Notes: generated by a model from the sequence alone, not told the origin. A stretch of 64,000 nt of DNA from Accumulibacter sp. (GCF_029255285.1 NZ_JAPUVI010000030.1:23758-87757); one strand, 5' to 3'; shown: positions 53,704 through 63,129, counted from the first letter of the stretch. A program made the numbers and translations.

Positions 53704-54105
53704 ATGAGAACGAAGGATCTGTTTTTGGCAGCCGGTCTGTCGCTGCTCGGCGCGGTGGTCGGCCTGCCGTCGCCGGTGCGCGCCGGCGAGGTCATTCACG
53801 TCAGTGCGGGGATTGGCGACGACGACGCGATCGAGGTCGAGATGATGCGTCGCCTGCACAACCTGCAACTGATCTTTGCCGCGCAAGGCAGCGGATCGTA
53901 TCTGGCCGACGTCCGGGTCGCGATCTACGACGCCACGGAAGGGAAGGTGTTGGCGGCAGTCTCGCCGGGCCCGCTGTTCTTCGCCACGCTGCCCTCGGGG
54001 CGTTACCGGATCGAGGCCGAATTCCGGGGCCGCTGGCTCAGCCGGACGACCAGGATCGCGCCGGTGGGTCGGCGGGATCTCTATTTCTACTGGCCGAGCG
54101 ATTAG
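53704..54105 (+). CDS. Exported small protein, carboxypeptidase-regulatory-like fold
   Basis: A 133-residue protein with a signal peptide (about residues 1-27, ending Val-Arg-Ala-Gly). A small beta-sandwich-like domain follows, with Ala-Asp-Val-Arg-Val-Ala-Ile-Tyr-Asp and Leu-Pro-Ser-Gly-Arg-Tyr-Arg-Ile-Glu-Ala. This resembles carboxypeptidase-regulatory/transthyretin-like domains found in periplasmic proteins of unknown role. AGGAGG lies 6 bases before the ATG. It sits 86 bases after lon, and a functional link is not evident. Confidence 0.72.
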   Translation: MRTKDLFLAAGLSLLGAVVGLPSPVRAGEVIHVSAGIGDDDAIEVEMMRRLHNLQLIFAAQGSGSYLADVRVAIYDATEGKVLAAVSPGPLFFATLPSGRYRIEAEFRGRWLSRTTRIAPVGRRDLYFYWPSD

Positions 54106-54143
54106 CCTGCCGGGCTGGCGGGCGACGACGGTCGGCGGGTGAA

Positions 54144-54437
54144 TCAGCGGGTGGCTATCTGCTCGAAGCCGGGGCGCGTGCCGAGTTCGCCGGCGTTGCC
54201 TTCCTGGCAGACGACCCGATCGACGCGCGCCATCGACGGTCCGCGCTGGGCCCAGACGAGCAACGCGTCCACCGCCTCGGCCGGCCCGCGGACGAGCGCT
54301 TCGACCGTGCCGTCGCGCCGATTGCGTACCCAACCGGAGAGGCCGAGCCTTTGCGCTTCGCTACACAGCGACCAGCGATAGCCGACGCCCTGGACCCGGC
54401 CGCTGATGCGCAGATTCCGGCAGATTTCTTGCTCCAA
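54144..54437 (-). CDS. acyP: Acylphosphatase
   Basis: A 97-residue enzyme hydrolysing acylphosphates. The phosphate loop and catalytic Arg are seen in Gly-Arg-Val-Gln-Gly-Val-Gly-Tyr-Arg, and the second signature in Gly-Trp-Val-Arg-Asn-Arg-Arg-Asp-Gly-Thr-Val-Glu with its catalytic Asn. The length is normal. It is divergent from the antiporter-like gene at 54568 and is probably unrelated to the carbon-transport locus. Confidence 0.93.
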   Translation of the reverse strand: MEQEICRNLRISGRVQGVGYRWSLCSEAQRLGLSGWVRNRRDGTVEALVRGPAEAVDALLVWAQRGPSMARVDRVVCQEGNAGELGTRPGFEQIATR

Positions 54438-54567
54438 TTTGCCCCCGGGTGGTCTATCCGACGGCGCTCAGGTGGCCGTTACTGGCATAATCGTCGTCCA
54501 TGAGAAGAAGAATTTCAAGGGAATTCTCGCGCCAGACCCCGTCGCTGCGTGCGTCCATCGCCGGCCG

Positions 54568-56040
54568 ATGCTGAAAACGCTGCTCTTGCTGCCGCTGCTC
54601 GGCGCCGCGCTGCTGTCCGTGCTGCCGACGCGCAGCGTCGATCTGATGCGCTACGCGGCCAGCCTGGTCGCCGCGGCGACCATGGGCTGCGCCTTCCTGT
54701 TGGTGGCCAGTTTCGACCCCTCCGGCGCCGAGTTCCAGTTCTTCGAAACGCGGCCATGGAATCCGCGTGTCGGCTCCAGTCTGGCGCTCGGCGTGGATGG
54801 CATTTCCTTGCCGATGATCGTTCTGGCGACCGTTCTGAGTTTCGTCGCCATTTTCTCGTCGACCGGTATCCGCAGCGGCGCGCGGCTCTATTTCTCACTC
54901 TTGCTGGCGCTGGAAAGCTCGCTCCTGATCGTGTTCACCGCGCGTGACTGGTCGTTGTTCTATGTCTGCTGGGAGTTGACGCTGATTCCGCTGTTCTTCC
55001 TGATCGACCGCCTCGGCGGACCCAACCGGCATCGGGCCGCGCTCAACTTCGTGCTGTACACGCTCGGCGGCTCGGTGTTCATGCTGATTGCCTTGCTGTT
55101 GCTGTACGACGTGGCTCCCGGACACAGTTTTGCCATGGCCGACATGGCGGCCGGTGGCGCGCAGTTGCCGGCGCCAACGCAAGTGCTCATTTTTCTTGGC
55201 TTGCTGCTCGGTTTCGGCGTCAAGATGCCGATCGTCCCCTTGCACGGCTGGCTGCCGCTGGCGCACGTCGAAGCGCCGAGCCCGATCTCGATCCTGCTGT
55301 CGGGGATTCTCCTCAAGATGGGCGCCTACGGGCTGCTTCGCGCCGCCGCCACACTGCCGGCGGCGGTGCGCGCGCTGCAGGACGGGCTGGCGGTGCTGGC
55401 GCTGATCAGCCTGCTCTACGGTGCCGTACTCGCCTGGCGGCAGACCGATCTCAAAGCGATGATCGCCTACTCGTCGATCTCGCACATGGGCATCGTGCTG
55501 CTCGGCGTCGCGTCACTCAACCCGGCCGGCCTGAGCGGCGCCGTGACGCAGATGGTCGCGCACGGGCTGGCGGCGGGGCTGTTGTTCCTGCTCGTCGGCT
55601 TGCTCTACGAGCGCACGCACACGCGTGAGCTCGGGGACTACGGTTCGCTGAATCGCAGCGCGCCGCGTTTCGCCGTTTGCATCGCCTTTACGTTGCTCGC
55701 CTCGGTCGGCCTGCCGGGCAGTGCGGGTTTCGTCGCCGAACTGCAGGTACTGGTCGGCGCTTATCGCCGCTGGGGTGGCTGGCTGGCGATCGTGTCGCTC
55801 GCCGTCCTCATCTCGGCGGCCTACGCCCTGCGCGCGATCCGCTGCCTGACGAGCGACCGCGAACGGCCGGCCGCCAGCGCGCCGGCGGCTGTCGGCGGCT
55901 TCCCCGACCTCAGCCGAGGCGAGGCTGTGACGGCCGGCCTGCTGAGCCTGGGAATCGTCGCCATCGGCGTCTATCCGGCACCGCTGCTCGCCCTGATGGC
56001 GGCGTCGATGGCCCGGCTGGCGCAACAGCTTGGCGTCTGA
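54568..56040 (+). CDS. NuoM/MrpD-type proton-translocating subunit, DAB locus
   Basis: A 490-residue protein of about 14 membrane helices, related to complex I subunit NuoM. Residues needed for a proton channel are visible: the TM5 Glu in Cys-Trp-Glu-Leu-Thr-Leu-Ile-Pro, the TM7 Lys in Gly-Val-Lys-Met-Pro, the TM8 Lys in Leu-Leu-Lys-Met-Gly-Ala-Tyr, and the TM12 Glu in Phe-Val-Ala-Glu-Leu. It lies 15 bases upstream of dabA, so it most likely supplies or gates the ion flow that drives DabA. The ATG at 54568 begins a typical membrane N-terminus. The ribosome binding site is weak. No catalytic (NADH-side) complex I gene is nearby. Confidence 0.87.
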   Translation: MLKTLLLLPLLGAALLSVLPTRSVDLMRYAASLVAAATMGCAFLLVASFDPSGAEFQFFETRPWNPRVGSSLALGVDGISLPMIVLATVLSFVAIFSSTGIRSGARLYFSLLLALESSLLIVFTARDWSLFYVCWELTLIPLFFLIDRLGGPNRHRAALNFVLYTLGGSVFMLIALLLLYDVAPGHSFAMADMAAGGAQLPAPTQVLIFLGLLLGFGVKMPIVPLHGWLPLAHVEAPSPISILLSGILLKMGAYGLLRAAATLPAAVRALQDGLAVLALISLLYGAVLAWRQTDLKAMIAYSSISHMGIVLLGVASLNPAGLSGAVTQMVAHGLAAGLLFLLVGLLYERTHTRELGDYGSLNRSAPRFAVCIAFTLLASVGLPGSAGFVAELQVLVGAYRRWGGWLAIVSLAVLISAAYALRAIRCLTSDRERPAASAPAAVGGFPDLSRGEAVTAGLLSLGIVAIGVYPAPLLALMAASMARLAQQLGV

Positions 56041-56055
56041 GTCGGTGCCGGCGCC

Positions 56056-59000
56056 GTGACCGAAACCGTGTCGCCCACGACCAACGCTTCGTTCGACGCG
56101 CCGGGCGCCGCCGCGCTCGACCGATCGGCGGACTTTCGGGACTGTCTGGCGCGGCTCGCGCAGATCCTGCCGGCGCAGGCGCCGTTGCGTGATTTCGTCC
56201 ATCACAACACCTTGCACGCATTCGAGCATCTGCCGTTTGCCGAGGCGCTGGCGGCGGTTCGACGGCTGACCGGCGCCCGCCCGTGGCTGGCCGAAGACCG
56301 TTGCCGCGAGCTCTACCGCCAGGGGCGGGTCAGCGCGGCAGACCTCGCGGCGGCGCTACGGCAAGTCCCCGGCGCCGCCGTCGACGACCTGCTGTTCGCC
56401 GGTGAAACTTGGCAACTGAGCCGTGGCCAGGTGTTGCAGGCAGCATTGCTGGGCACGCTCGAGCAGCCTTCGCCAGTCCACTTGCGCTGGCTGGCCGAGG
56501 AGAGCGCCGTCTTCGAGCGCTTGCCGGCCGATCTCGATGCGGCGACGCGGCGGCGTCTGCTGACCGCCGCCGCACTCGACGGTCACGGCGAAAAATCCGC
56601 CGTGGCCGACCTCTGGGCAGCCGCGCAGGAACTGCGCGCGGCGCGGCCGCTCGGGCCGCAGGCCGCTACTGAAGCGCGCGAACCGTCGACGGAGCAGGCT
56701 GCCGCGCTGTGGCAGGACTTGCTCGCGCGGCTCGGCGAGGAGTGGACGCTGTGCGATCTGCTCGCGCACCTGGTCGGCGACGATCGCCGCGAACTGCTGC
56801 ATCCGGCACTGATACGCCAGCTTTCGGCACATCTCGACCAGGGGCTGGCCGCGTGGCGGAATCCGGCCCGCGGGCAGGGCTTCTACGCCGCGTGGCGGCA
56901 CAGCGCCGGCCGCGACCTGACGTGGGAACTCGACGAGTTCGCCTGGGCTCGGCACGACATCGAGCGCCTGCCGGCAGACCCGTGGGAGGCCATGGCGGGC
57001 GAGTTTCTGCGCCTCGGCCTCGACCCGTCGCGCTACGGCGCCTACCTGCAACGGCTGGCGCTCGAGTTGCCGGGCTGGGCCGGGATGGTCCGTCGGCGCG
57101 AGTCGCAGACCGGCGCGGCGGAAGTGCCGGTCAGCCTGGCCGACTTCCTTGCCGTGCGCGTCGTTCTCGAACGCCTCTATGCCGAACAACTCGTCCGCCG
57201 TGTCTGGGGCTTGCCGCTGCACCTGCCGGGGCTCGGCGAGTACTTCGTCGACCGGCCGGCCGAGCTCTGGGTACGACACGCCTGCGGGAGCGGGCAGTTG
57301 TCGGAAGAGATGCGCCATCGGGTGGCGCCGCGTCTGGCCTCGCCGGGCGGCGAGGAAGCGGACTGGCGGGCGCTGGCTGCCCGGCTTGTCGAAGAGCGCC
57401 ACGAAGCTGGCGCGGTCGCGCCGGACGCCTGGCCATTGTTCGACCTGGCGCGACGGCTGGGACTCTGTGGCCGGGAGTTGCGGTCCATTGGCACGGCGGG
57501 GGCGACGGCGCTGTTCGACTGCGCCGCCTCGCTCGATGCCGACCAGCGTGGCCGGGTCTGGCTGCTGGCCTACGAAGGGCATTATCGACAACAGATCCTG
57601 GCCGCCCTGGTGGCCAATCACGGCCGCGCGTCGCCGTTCGCTAGTACGCCGCAGGCGCAGTTCGTCCTCTGCATGGACGACCGCGAGGAGGGTACGCGGC
57701 GACACCTGGAGGAGGTCAATCCGGCTTTCGAAACCTTCGGCGCCGCCGGTTTCTTCGGCGTGCCGATGCTCTGGCAGGGTCTCGACGACGAGACGCCGAC
57801 AGCCTTGTGCCCGATCGTCGTGCGGCCCGAAAACGCGCTGCGCGAGGCGCCGCCAGCGGGCGTCGACGCGGCCCTGCGGCAGCATAGGCGTCGGCGGCGA
57901 ATGCTTTTCGCCTGGCGCGAACGCCTGCACCAGGGCAGCCGACGCGGCTGGCTGCCGGCCTCGCTGCTGATCGTCGCCGCCGGCCTGCCGGCCTTGCTCG
58001 GCTTGCTGGCGCGGACGCTGGCGCCGGGGCGCTGCGGCGGACTGCTGGAGGGCTGGCGCAAGGCCTTCGAGAAGCCGTTGCCAGGCGTCCTGCAACTGAC
58101 CGCCGAGCCTGCCGAGGCGAGCCGTGTCGCCAGTGCGGCGCTACCCCGCCTGGGTTTCAGCGAAGAGGAACAGGTGGCGCGGGTCGCCGGCTTCCTGCGC
58201 AGCATCGGTTTGACGCGCAATTTCGCACCACTGGTGGTCATCGTCGGCCACGGTTCCGACAGTCGCAACAACCCGCATCTCGCGGCCTACGACTGCGGCG
58301 CCTGTTCCGGAAGGCATGGCGGGCCGAATGCCAGGGTGTTTGCGGCGCTGGCCAACCGTCCGGCGGTGCGTGCCGCGTTGGTGGGGCAGGGAATCGTCGT
58401 TTCCGACGCGACCCACTTCGTCGGCGCTGAGCACAACACCTGCGACGAGACTTTCGTCTGGTACGACCTCGGTCAGATCCCGGCCAGTCATCACACGGCA
58501 TTCACCGCGCTGCGCCGTGACGTCGAGCAGGCGGCGCGGCGGCATGCCGTCGAACGCTGCCGGCGCTTCGCTTCGGCGCCACGCGCGCCGTCGCCGGAGC
58601 AGGCGCACCGTCATCTCGCCGCACGCCGCCACGACATCGCGCAGGCACGCCCCGAACTGGGCCATGCGACCGTCGCGGCGGCGTTCGTCGGCCGCCGTTC
58701 GCTGAGTCGGGGAGCCTTCTTCGACCGGCGCGTCTTTCTGATCTCCTATGATCCGCTGGCCGATGCCGACGGACGTGTGCTCGAAGCGACGCTGCTCGCC
58801 GCGGCACCGGTGGGTGCCGGAATCAACCTCGAGTACTACTTCTCGACGGTCGACAACGAGCGCTTCGGCTGCGGGTCGAAGATCATGCACAACCTCGCCG
58901 GACTGTTCGGCGTGATGCAGGGAGCCAGTTCGGACCTGCGCACCGGCTTGCCGCGGCAGATGGTCGAAGTTCATGAGCCGATGCGCCTGCTGGTGGTCGT

Positions 59001-59271
59001 CGAGCAGCGGCTCGAAATCGTCAGCGCGCTCTACCAGCGCCAAGCGCCGTTGCGCAAGCTGATCGGCAACGGCTGGATCGTTCTGGCTGCCAAGGATCCC
59101 GAGACGCCTGCGATCCATCTCTTCGATCCGACCGCCGGCTGGCAGGACTGGAAGGCCGGGCAGGCCGAGCCGCCCGCCCCGGTCGAGGTCGAACGTTCGA
59201 TCGACTGGTTTGCCGGCCGACACGAAGCGCTGCCTCCGGCCTTGTTGCGCCGTCCGGTGGTCCAGCGATGA
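56056..59271 (+). CDS. dabA: DabA-type inorganic carbon transport protein (UPF0753/DUF2309)
   Basis: A 1071-residue protein of the DabA family, large zinc proteins related to beta-carbonic anhydrases that convert CO2 to bicarbonate vectorially when coupled to a membrane partner. All four expected zinc ligands can be seen: Cys539 and Asp541 in Leu-Cys-Met-Asp-Asp-Arg-Glu, His732 in Val-Gly-His-Gly-Ser-Asp-Ser-Arg, and Cys747 in Asp-Cys-Gly-Ala-Cys-Ser-Gly. The conserved N-terminal His-His-Asn-Thr-Leu-His is at about residue 49. It starts at GTG 56056. It is flanked by antiporter-like subunits on both sides rather than a single DabB. Confidence 0.93.
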   Translation: MTETVSPTTNASFDAPGAAALDRSADFRDCLARLAQILPAQAPLRDFVHHNTLHAFEHLPFAEALAAVRRLTGARPWLAEDRCRELYRQGRVSAADLAAALRQVPGAAVDDLLFAGETWQLSRGQVLQAALLGTLEQPSPVHLRWLAEESAVFERLPADLDAATRRRLLTAAALDGHGEKSAVADLWAAAQELRAARPLGPQAATEAREPSTEQAAALWQDLLARLGEEWTLCDLLAHLVGDDRRELLHPALIRQLSAHLDQGLAAWRNPARGQGFYAAWRHSAGRDLTWELDEFAWARHDIERLPADPWEAMAGEFLRLGLDPSRYGAYLQRLALELPGWAGMVRRRESQTGAAEVPVSLADFLAVRVVLERLYAEQLVRRVWGLPLHLPGLGEYFVDRPAELWVRHACGSGQLSEEMRHRVAPRLASPGGEEADWRALAARLVEERHEAGAVAPDAWPLFDLARRLGLCGRELRSIGTAGATALFDCAASLDADQRGRVWLLAYEGHYRQQILAALVANHGRASPFASTPQAQFVLCMDDREEGTRRHLEEVNPAFETFGAAGFFGVPMLWQGLDDETPTALCPIVVRPENALREAPPAGVDAALRQHRRRRRMLFAWRERLHQGSRRGWLPASLLIVAAGLPALLGLLARTLAPGRCGGLLEGWRKAFEKPLPGVLQLTAEPAEASRVASAALPRLGFSEEEQVARVAGFLRSIGLTRNFAPLVVIVGHGSDSRNNPHLAAYDCGACSGRHGGPNARVFAALANRPAVRAALVGQGIVVSDATHFVGAEHNTCDETFVWYDLGQIPASHHTAFTALRRDVEQAARRHAVERCRRFASAPRAPSPEQAHRHLAARRHDIAQARPELGHATVAAAFVGRRSLSRGAFFDRRVFLISYDPLADADGRVLEATLLAAAPVGAGINLEYYFSTVDNERFGCGSKIMHNLAGLFGVMQGASSDLRTGLPRQMVEVHEPMRLLVVVEQRLEIVSALYQRQAPLRKLIGNGWIVLAAKDPETPAIHLFDPTAGWQDWKAGQAEPPAPVEVERSIDWFAGRHEALPPALLRRPVVQR

Positions 59272-59348
59272 GCGGCGTCCAGCGGCTGATCTGGCGCGCG
59301 GCGCGCGAGCGCTGCCTGCGGCTGGCCGATCGGCGGACGGCAGGCACC

Positions 59349-59801
59349 TCACTGCGCCGCTTCACGGCTCCGGTGAGGGCCGACGGTCTTGTCCGCCTGG
59401 CCGACGACGCGCACCTGCAGCGCGTAGTCGGCCGTCTCGTTGCGCCGCGCGGCATGGCGCATGAGGTATACGCGCAGAGTGTAGACGCCGTCGGTGGGCA
59501 ATTCGGCGGAAAACTCGTTGCCCGAGGTGGAACCGACGAACAGCGCCGAGTCGGCACCGGGCGCGATCACGTTGAAATAGGCGGACGGGTTGCTCGGCCG
59601 GAAGGCGACCACGATCGACTGTCCGGCGGCGGCGCGCAGCCGGTAATCGACGATCTGGTCGCCCTTGATCCTCCCCTTGAGCGTCGTACCGGTTTCGCCC
59701 TTCCTGAACTGCACTTGTTCCTGACGGTTGGCCGGCATGGCCGAGGCGGCGCTGCCGGCCAGCAGCAGTCCGGAAAGTACACTGGCAAGCAATCGAATCA
59801 C
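59349..59801 (-). CDS. Exported PPC-like domain protein embedded in the DAB locus
   Basis: A 150-residue exported protein on the strand opposite to its neighbours. A signal peptide (about residues 1-21, ending Ala-Ser-Ala-Met) precedes a beta-rich domain with Asp-Tyr-Arg-Leu-Arg-Ala-Ala-Ala-Gly-Gln-Ser and Asp-Gly-Val-Tyr-Thr-Leu-Arg-Val-Tyr-Leu-Met-Arg, resembling bacterial pre-peptidase C-terminal/lysozyme-inhibitor-like folds. I chose the GTG at 59801 because GGGAGGAAG lies 4 to 12 bases upstream, while the upstream ATG (59816) overlaps that site. It interrupts the rightward cluster. Whether it is functionally connected is unclear. Confidence 0.75.
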   Translation of the reverse strand: MIRLLASVLSGLLLAGSAASAMPANRQEQVQFRKGETGTTLKGRIKGDQIVDYRLRAAAGQSIVVAFRPSNPSAYFNVIAPGADSALFVGSTSGNEFSAELPTDGVYTLRVYLMRHAARRNETADYALQVRVVGQADKTVGPHRSREAAQ

Positions 59802-60046
59802 TCGTCTTCCTCCCATGGTGATGGCCGCCGGCGCGTTCCGCCGAGCGATCGGATTGTACGCTTCGCCAGCCAACGAGTGTCAGGCACTGGCCGTTCGCAC
59901 CTGGCGTTCCTTCGAGCCGACGCGTGCCTGGGGATGGCGGCGGCAGGTGTGCTAGCATCGCGCCGCCCACCCCGCGGCAGAGCACAACGGCGGCCAACCC
60001 TCACCATGCCGACGAGCGAAGCCGCCAAGGCCAGGAACTTTCTGCG

Positions 60047-61633
60047 ATGAATGTCATCGACGCACTCGCCGTCGCGCTCGCCGCGTCGGTGCGCGGTATC
60101 TGGCTGGTACCGCTCTTGCCTCTGCTCGCCGCGCTGGCGATCGGACTGCGCCTGCTGCTGGGGCGAGAGGCTGGCGAACAGCACGAGTCGCTGACCGCCG
60201 GGCTGGCGAGCGGCGCGGCGCTCGCGGCGCTGCTCTTGCTGCTGCTCATCGACATGGCCGCGCTGGCCGGACTGTCGCCGCCCGGTTTGGCGTTCGGCGC
60301 GTGGTTGCGCATCGGCGAGCTACCGGTTCGCCTGTCGTTCAGCCTCGACGTCTGGAGTTTGCCGGCGGCGACGCTGGTCGCGCTGATTGCCTGGATCGCG
60401 CTCCGCTTCTCGGCGACCTACCTGCACCGCGAGAGCGGTTTCGCGCGCTTCTTCCTTGGCATGAGCCTCTTCCTCGGCGGCCTGTTACTGGTCGTCCTGG
60501 CCGGCAATGCGCTGCTCGCCTTCGTCGGCTGGGAACTGGCCGGCTTCAGCTCCTGGCTGTTGATCGCCTACGCCTGGGAGCGACCGGTGGCGACCGGCAA
60601 CGCGCAGCTTGTCTTCCTTACCAACCGGGTCGGCGATGCCGGCTTCCTGCTCGGCATTGGCCTCGCCGTGTGGTCGGTGGGATCCGTCGAATGGGGCTCG
60701 CTGGCCGGCGACGGGACGCTGGGGACGGTTAGCGCACGCTTGCTGGCACTGGGTTTCGTCCTGGCCGCGCTGGTCAAGTCGGCGCAGTTGCCGTTTACCC
60801 CGTGGATTGCCCGGGCCCTCGAGGGGCCGACGCCGTCGTCGGCGGTCTTTTACGGATCGCTGATGGTGCACGCCGGCGTCTACCTGCTGTGCCGCTTGCA
60901 GGGCCTGCTCGTCCAGGTGCCCGACGTGCTGGCGCTGCTCCTCGTCGTCGGCCTGTCGACCGCTCTCTATGGCGGCCTGTGCGCGTTGGTGCAAAGCGAC
61001 GTCAAGTCGGCGCTGATTTTTTCGACCGTGACGCAGGTCGGGTTGATGTTCCTGCTCTGCGGCCTCGGTCTGTTCTGGCTGGCGGCCGTCTACTCCGGCC
61101 TGCACGCCGCCTGGCGTGCCTATCAGTTTCTGCTGGCACCGGCCTACATGCATCTGGTGGGCCGCCCGGCACGACCGGTGGGGCGCTGGCTGGCCGGCTG
61201 GACCTGGCTCTACACCGCGGCGTTGCAGCGTTTCTGGATCGAAGCGCTGGCCAACAGCCTGCTCACGCGGCCGACGCTGGCCCTGGGGCGCGACGTGCGG
61301 GCGCTCGACGAACACTTTATCGACCCGCTCATCGGGGCGCCGCGCGACGAGACGCAGCGCGAGCTCCGCTCGGCGCCCGACGGCCGGCCGCCGAGTCCGA
61401 TCGGCGACCCGGGCGACGCTCTGATTCGCGGCCACGGCCTGGCCGGGCGCGCGCTTCTCGGTTTCGCCGGATGGCTGCAGAACGTCGAGAACCACCTGTT
61501 GCTGAGCGGCGACGGGGCGTTGGCCGCCCTCCTGCAGCGCGCGGGACGACACGCGGACGCCGTCGAGTCGCTGCTCGAACAGCCGCGCTATCTGATGCTG
61601 ATGGTGATGGCCACTTTCGTGGTGATCCTGTGA
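60047..61633 (+). CDS. dabB: NuoL/DabB-type proton-translocating subunit, DAB locus
   Basis: A 528-residue protein of about 14 helices, related to NuoL/MrpA and matching DabB in length. Key residues are the TM5 Glu in Val-Gly-Trp-Glu-Leu-Ala-Gly, the TM7 Lys in Leu-Val-Lys-Ser-Ala-Gln-Leu-Pro-Phe, and the NuoL-like His in Met-Val-His-Ala-Gly-Val-Tyr. It is the most likely direct partner of DabA, although the 59349-59801 gene separates them. AGGAA lies 10 bases before the ATG, and the short in-frame-stopping peptide preceding it (60006-60050) ends in ATGA. Its stop overlaps the next gene (GTGA). Confidence 0.85.
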   Translation: MNVIDALAVALAASVRGIWLVPLLPLLAALAIGLRLLLGREAGEQHESLTAGLASGAALAALLLLLLIDMAALAGLSPPGLAFGAWLRIGELPVRLSFSLDVWSLPAATLVALIAWIALRFSATYLHRESGFARFFLGMSLFLGGLLLVVLAGNALLAFVGWELAGFSSWLLIAYAWERPVATGNAQLVFLTNRVGDAGFLLGIGLAVWSVGSVEWGSLAGDGTLGTVSARLLALGFVLAALVKSAQLPFTPWIARALEGPTPSSAVFYGSLMVHAGVYLLCRLQGLLVQVPDVLALLLVVGLSTALYGGLCALVQSDVKSALIFSTVTQVGLMFLLCGLGLFWLAAVYSGLHAAWRAYQFLLAPAYMHLVGRPARPVGRWLAGWTWLYTAALQRFWIEALANSLLTRPTLALGRDVRALDEHFIDPLIGAPRDETQRELRSAPDGRPPSPIGDPGDALIRGHGLAGRALLGFAGWLQNVENHLLLSGDGALAALLQRAGRHADAVESLLEQPRYLMLMVMATFVVIL

Positions 61634-63129
61634 ACGAAGTGCTGTGGGCGGCGCAGGCCGGCTACCCGCCACTGGCCACCCTGCAGTGCTTGCCGCTGGG
61701 CGGAGCGCTGCTCCTGCTGATCATGCGCGAGCAGGATCTCGCGCTGATCCTCGGCCGCGTTTTCGCGGTCGGCGAACTCGTCGTGGCGATCGACCTGTAC
61801 GCGCGCATCGACGTCTCGACCAGCGCCCTGCAGTTCGCCGAGCACCTCGACCTGTTCGCCTACCATGCGGCCGCCGACGGCGTCAGCGTGCTGTTCGTCC
61901 TGCTCACCGCCCTGCTCGGCGCCCTGTTGTCCTTCTATGGCATGGCGCGGCAACAGATCTCGCCGGTCCAGTTGCTGAGCGTCCTGTTGTTGACCGAGGC
62001 CTCGCTGATGACCTTGCTGACGACGATGAACCTCTTGTGGTTCGCCGCCGCCTCGGCCGGGCAGTTGGCGCTTGTCGGCTACCTGTTGTGGCGCTGGGCG
62101 TCGTCGCCGGAAGAAAGCCTCGCCCTGTCGCGCTTCCTGCAGTACCAGTTGTTCGGCTGGTGCCTGTTCGTCGCCGGCGCCGTCGTCCTCGTCTGGAGCC
62201 ATGCCGACGCCAGCGGCGGGCGCTGGAGCTTCGATCTTTTTGACCTGCTGCGCACGCCACAAATCGGCAAGTACCAGTCGGCGGCCTTTTACCTCCTGTT
62301 CTATGGCCTGGCGGTGCGCACGCCGCTGTTTCCGCTGCACGGCTGGCTGCCCAACTCGGCCGGCTACGGGCTGATCGCCGTCGGGCCGGTATTGTTGCTC
62401 GGTGTCAAGGTGGGGATTTACGGCATGGCGCGCTTCCTGTTGCCGCTGACCGCCGAGGCGGTGATGATCTGGCAGCCCTACGTCGTCGCCTTCGCCATGG
62501 TCGGCGTCTTCTTCGCCGCGGTGATGGCCTTCCGGCAGGTGAACCTGCGGCGTCTGATGGCCTTCGCCGTCGTCAGCCATACCAGCCTGATCGTCATCGG
62601 CCTGTTCACGCTGCATCCCGCCGGTTTGCAAGGTGCTTTGCTGCTGGCGATCAATTTCGGTCTGGCGATCACCGTCATGCTGCTCATGGTGGGCTACGTC
62701 TACCGCCGCACCGGGACGACCGCTCTCGGCCGGCTCGGCGGGCTGTTCGATCGTGTCCCCTTCATTGCCGTCGCTTTCCTGATCGGCGGCCTGGCCATCC
62801 TCGGCATGCCCGGTACGCCGGGTTTCGATGCCGCGCACCTGGTCCTCGAAGCGTCGATCGAGACGTTTGGCGCGCTGCCGACGATCGCTACCGCGTTGGG
62901 TAACGTTGCCGCCGCCGGTTTTCTGCTCTGGGCTTTCCAGCGCGCCTTCCTGGCGCCGCGACCGCGAGACGTGCCGGTAGCCCGCATCGCGCGCACCCGT
63001 CCGATGGAATATTTCGTCGGCGGCACGACCTTGCTCGTCCTGCTGGCCGCCGGCTTCTGGCCCGAACCCTGGCTGCAGCTTACCGATACCGCGACGCAGG
63101 CGCTGGCGGCGTATTTTCAGCATGACTGA
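61630..63129 (+). CDS. Divergent antiporter-like membrane subunit, DAB locus
   Basis: A 499-residue polytopic protein of the complex I/Mrp antiporter superfamily, starting at GTG with a four-base overlap. It keeps Pro-Leu-His-Gly-Trp-Leu-Pro and the TM8-type Lys (Gly-Val-Lys-Val-Gly-Ile-Tyr-Gly). However, the TM5 Glu region reads Phe-Ala-Ala-Ala-Ser-Ala-Gly without Glu, the TM7 Lys position is Arg (Ala-Val-Arg-Thr-Pro-Leu-Phe-Pro), and the TM12 site is Gly-Phe-Asp. It is probably a structural or gating subunit rather than a full proton channel. It overlaps the following gene by 8 bases. Confidence 0.8.
   Translation: MNEVLWAAQAGYPPLATLQCLPLGGALLLLIMREQDLALILGRVFAVGELVVAIDLYARIDVSTSALQFAEHLDLFAYHAAADGVSVLFVLLTALLGALLSFYGMARQQISPVQLLSVLLLTEASLMTLLTTMNLLWFAAASAGQLALVGYLLWRWASSPEESLALSRFLQYQLFGWCLFVAGAVVLVWSHADASGGRWSFDLFDLLRTPQIGKYQSAAFYLLFYGLAVRTPLFPLHGWLPNSAGYGLIAVGPVLLLGVKVGIYGMARFLLPLTAEAVMIWQPYVVAFAMVGVFFAAVMAFRQVNLRRLMAFAVVSHTSLIVIGLFTLHPAGLQGALLLAINFGLAITVMLLMVGYVYRRTGTTALGRLGGLFDRVPFIAVAFLIGGLAILGMPGTPGFDAAHLVLEASIETFGALPTIATALGNVAAAGFLLWAFQRAFLAPRPRDVPVARIARTRPMEYFVGGTTLLVLLAAGFWPEPWLQLTDTATQALAAYFQHD

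Noticed and set aside
54406-54567. Upstream extension of the first NuoM-type gene
   Set aside because: The added 54 residues are not hydrophobic, overlap the acylphosphatase start region, and do not match NuoM N-termini.
56356-59352. Long minus-strand open frames opposite dabA
   Set aside because: Compositional shadows of dabA with low-complexity Arg/Pro/Ala translation.
59268-60050. Plus-strand frame starting with ATGA at the dabA stop and bridging to dabB
   Set aside because: The overlap with the dabA stop looks like coupling, but the frame runs antisense through the signal-peptide gene at 59349-59801, and its translation beyond the first 30 residues shows no structure.
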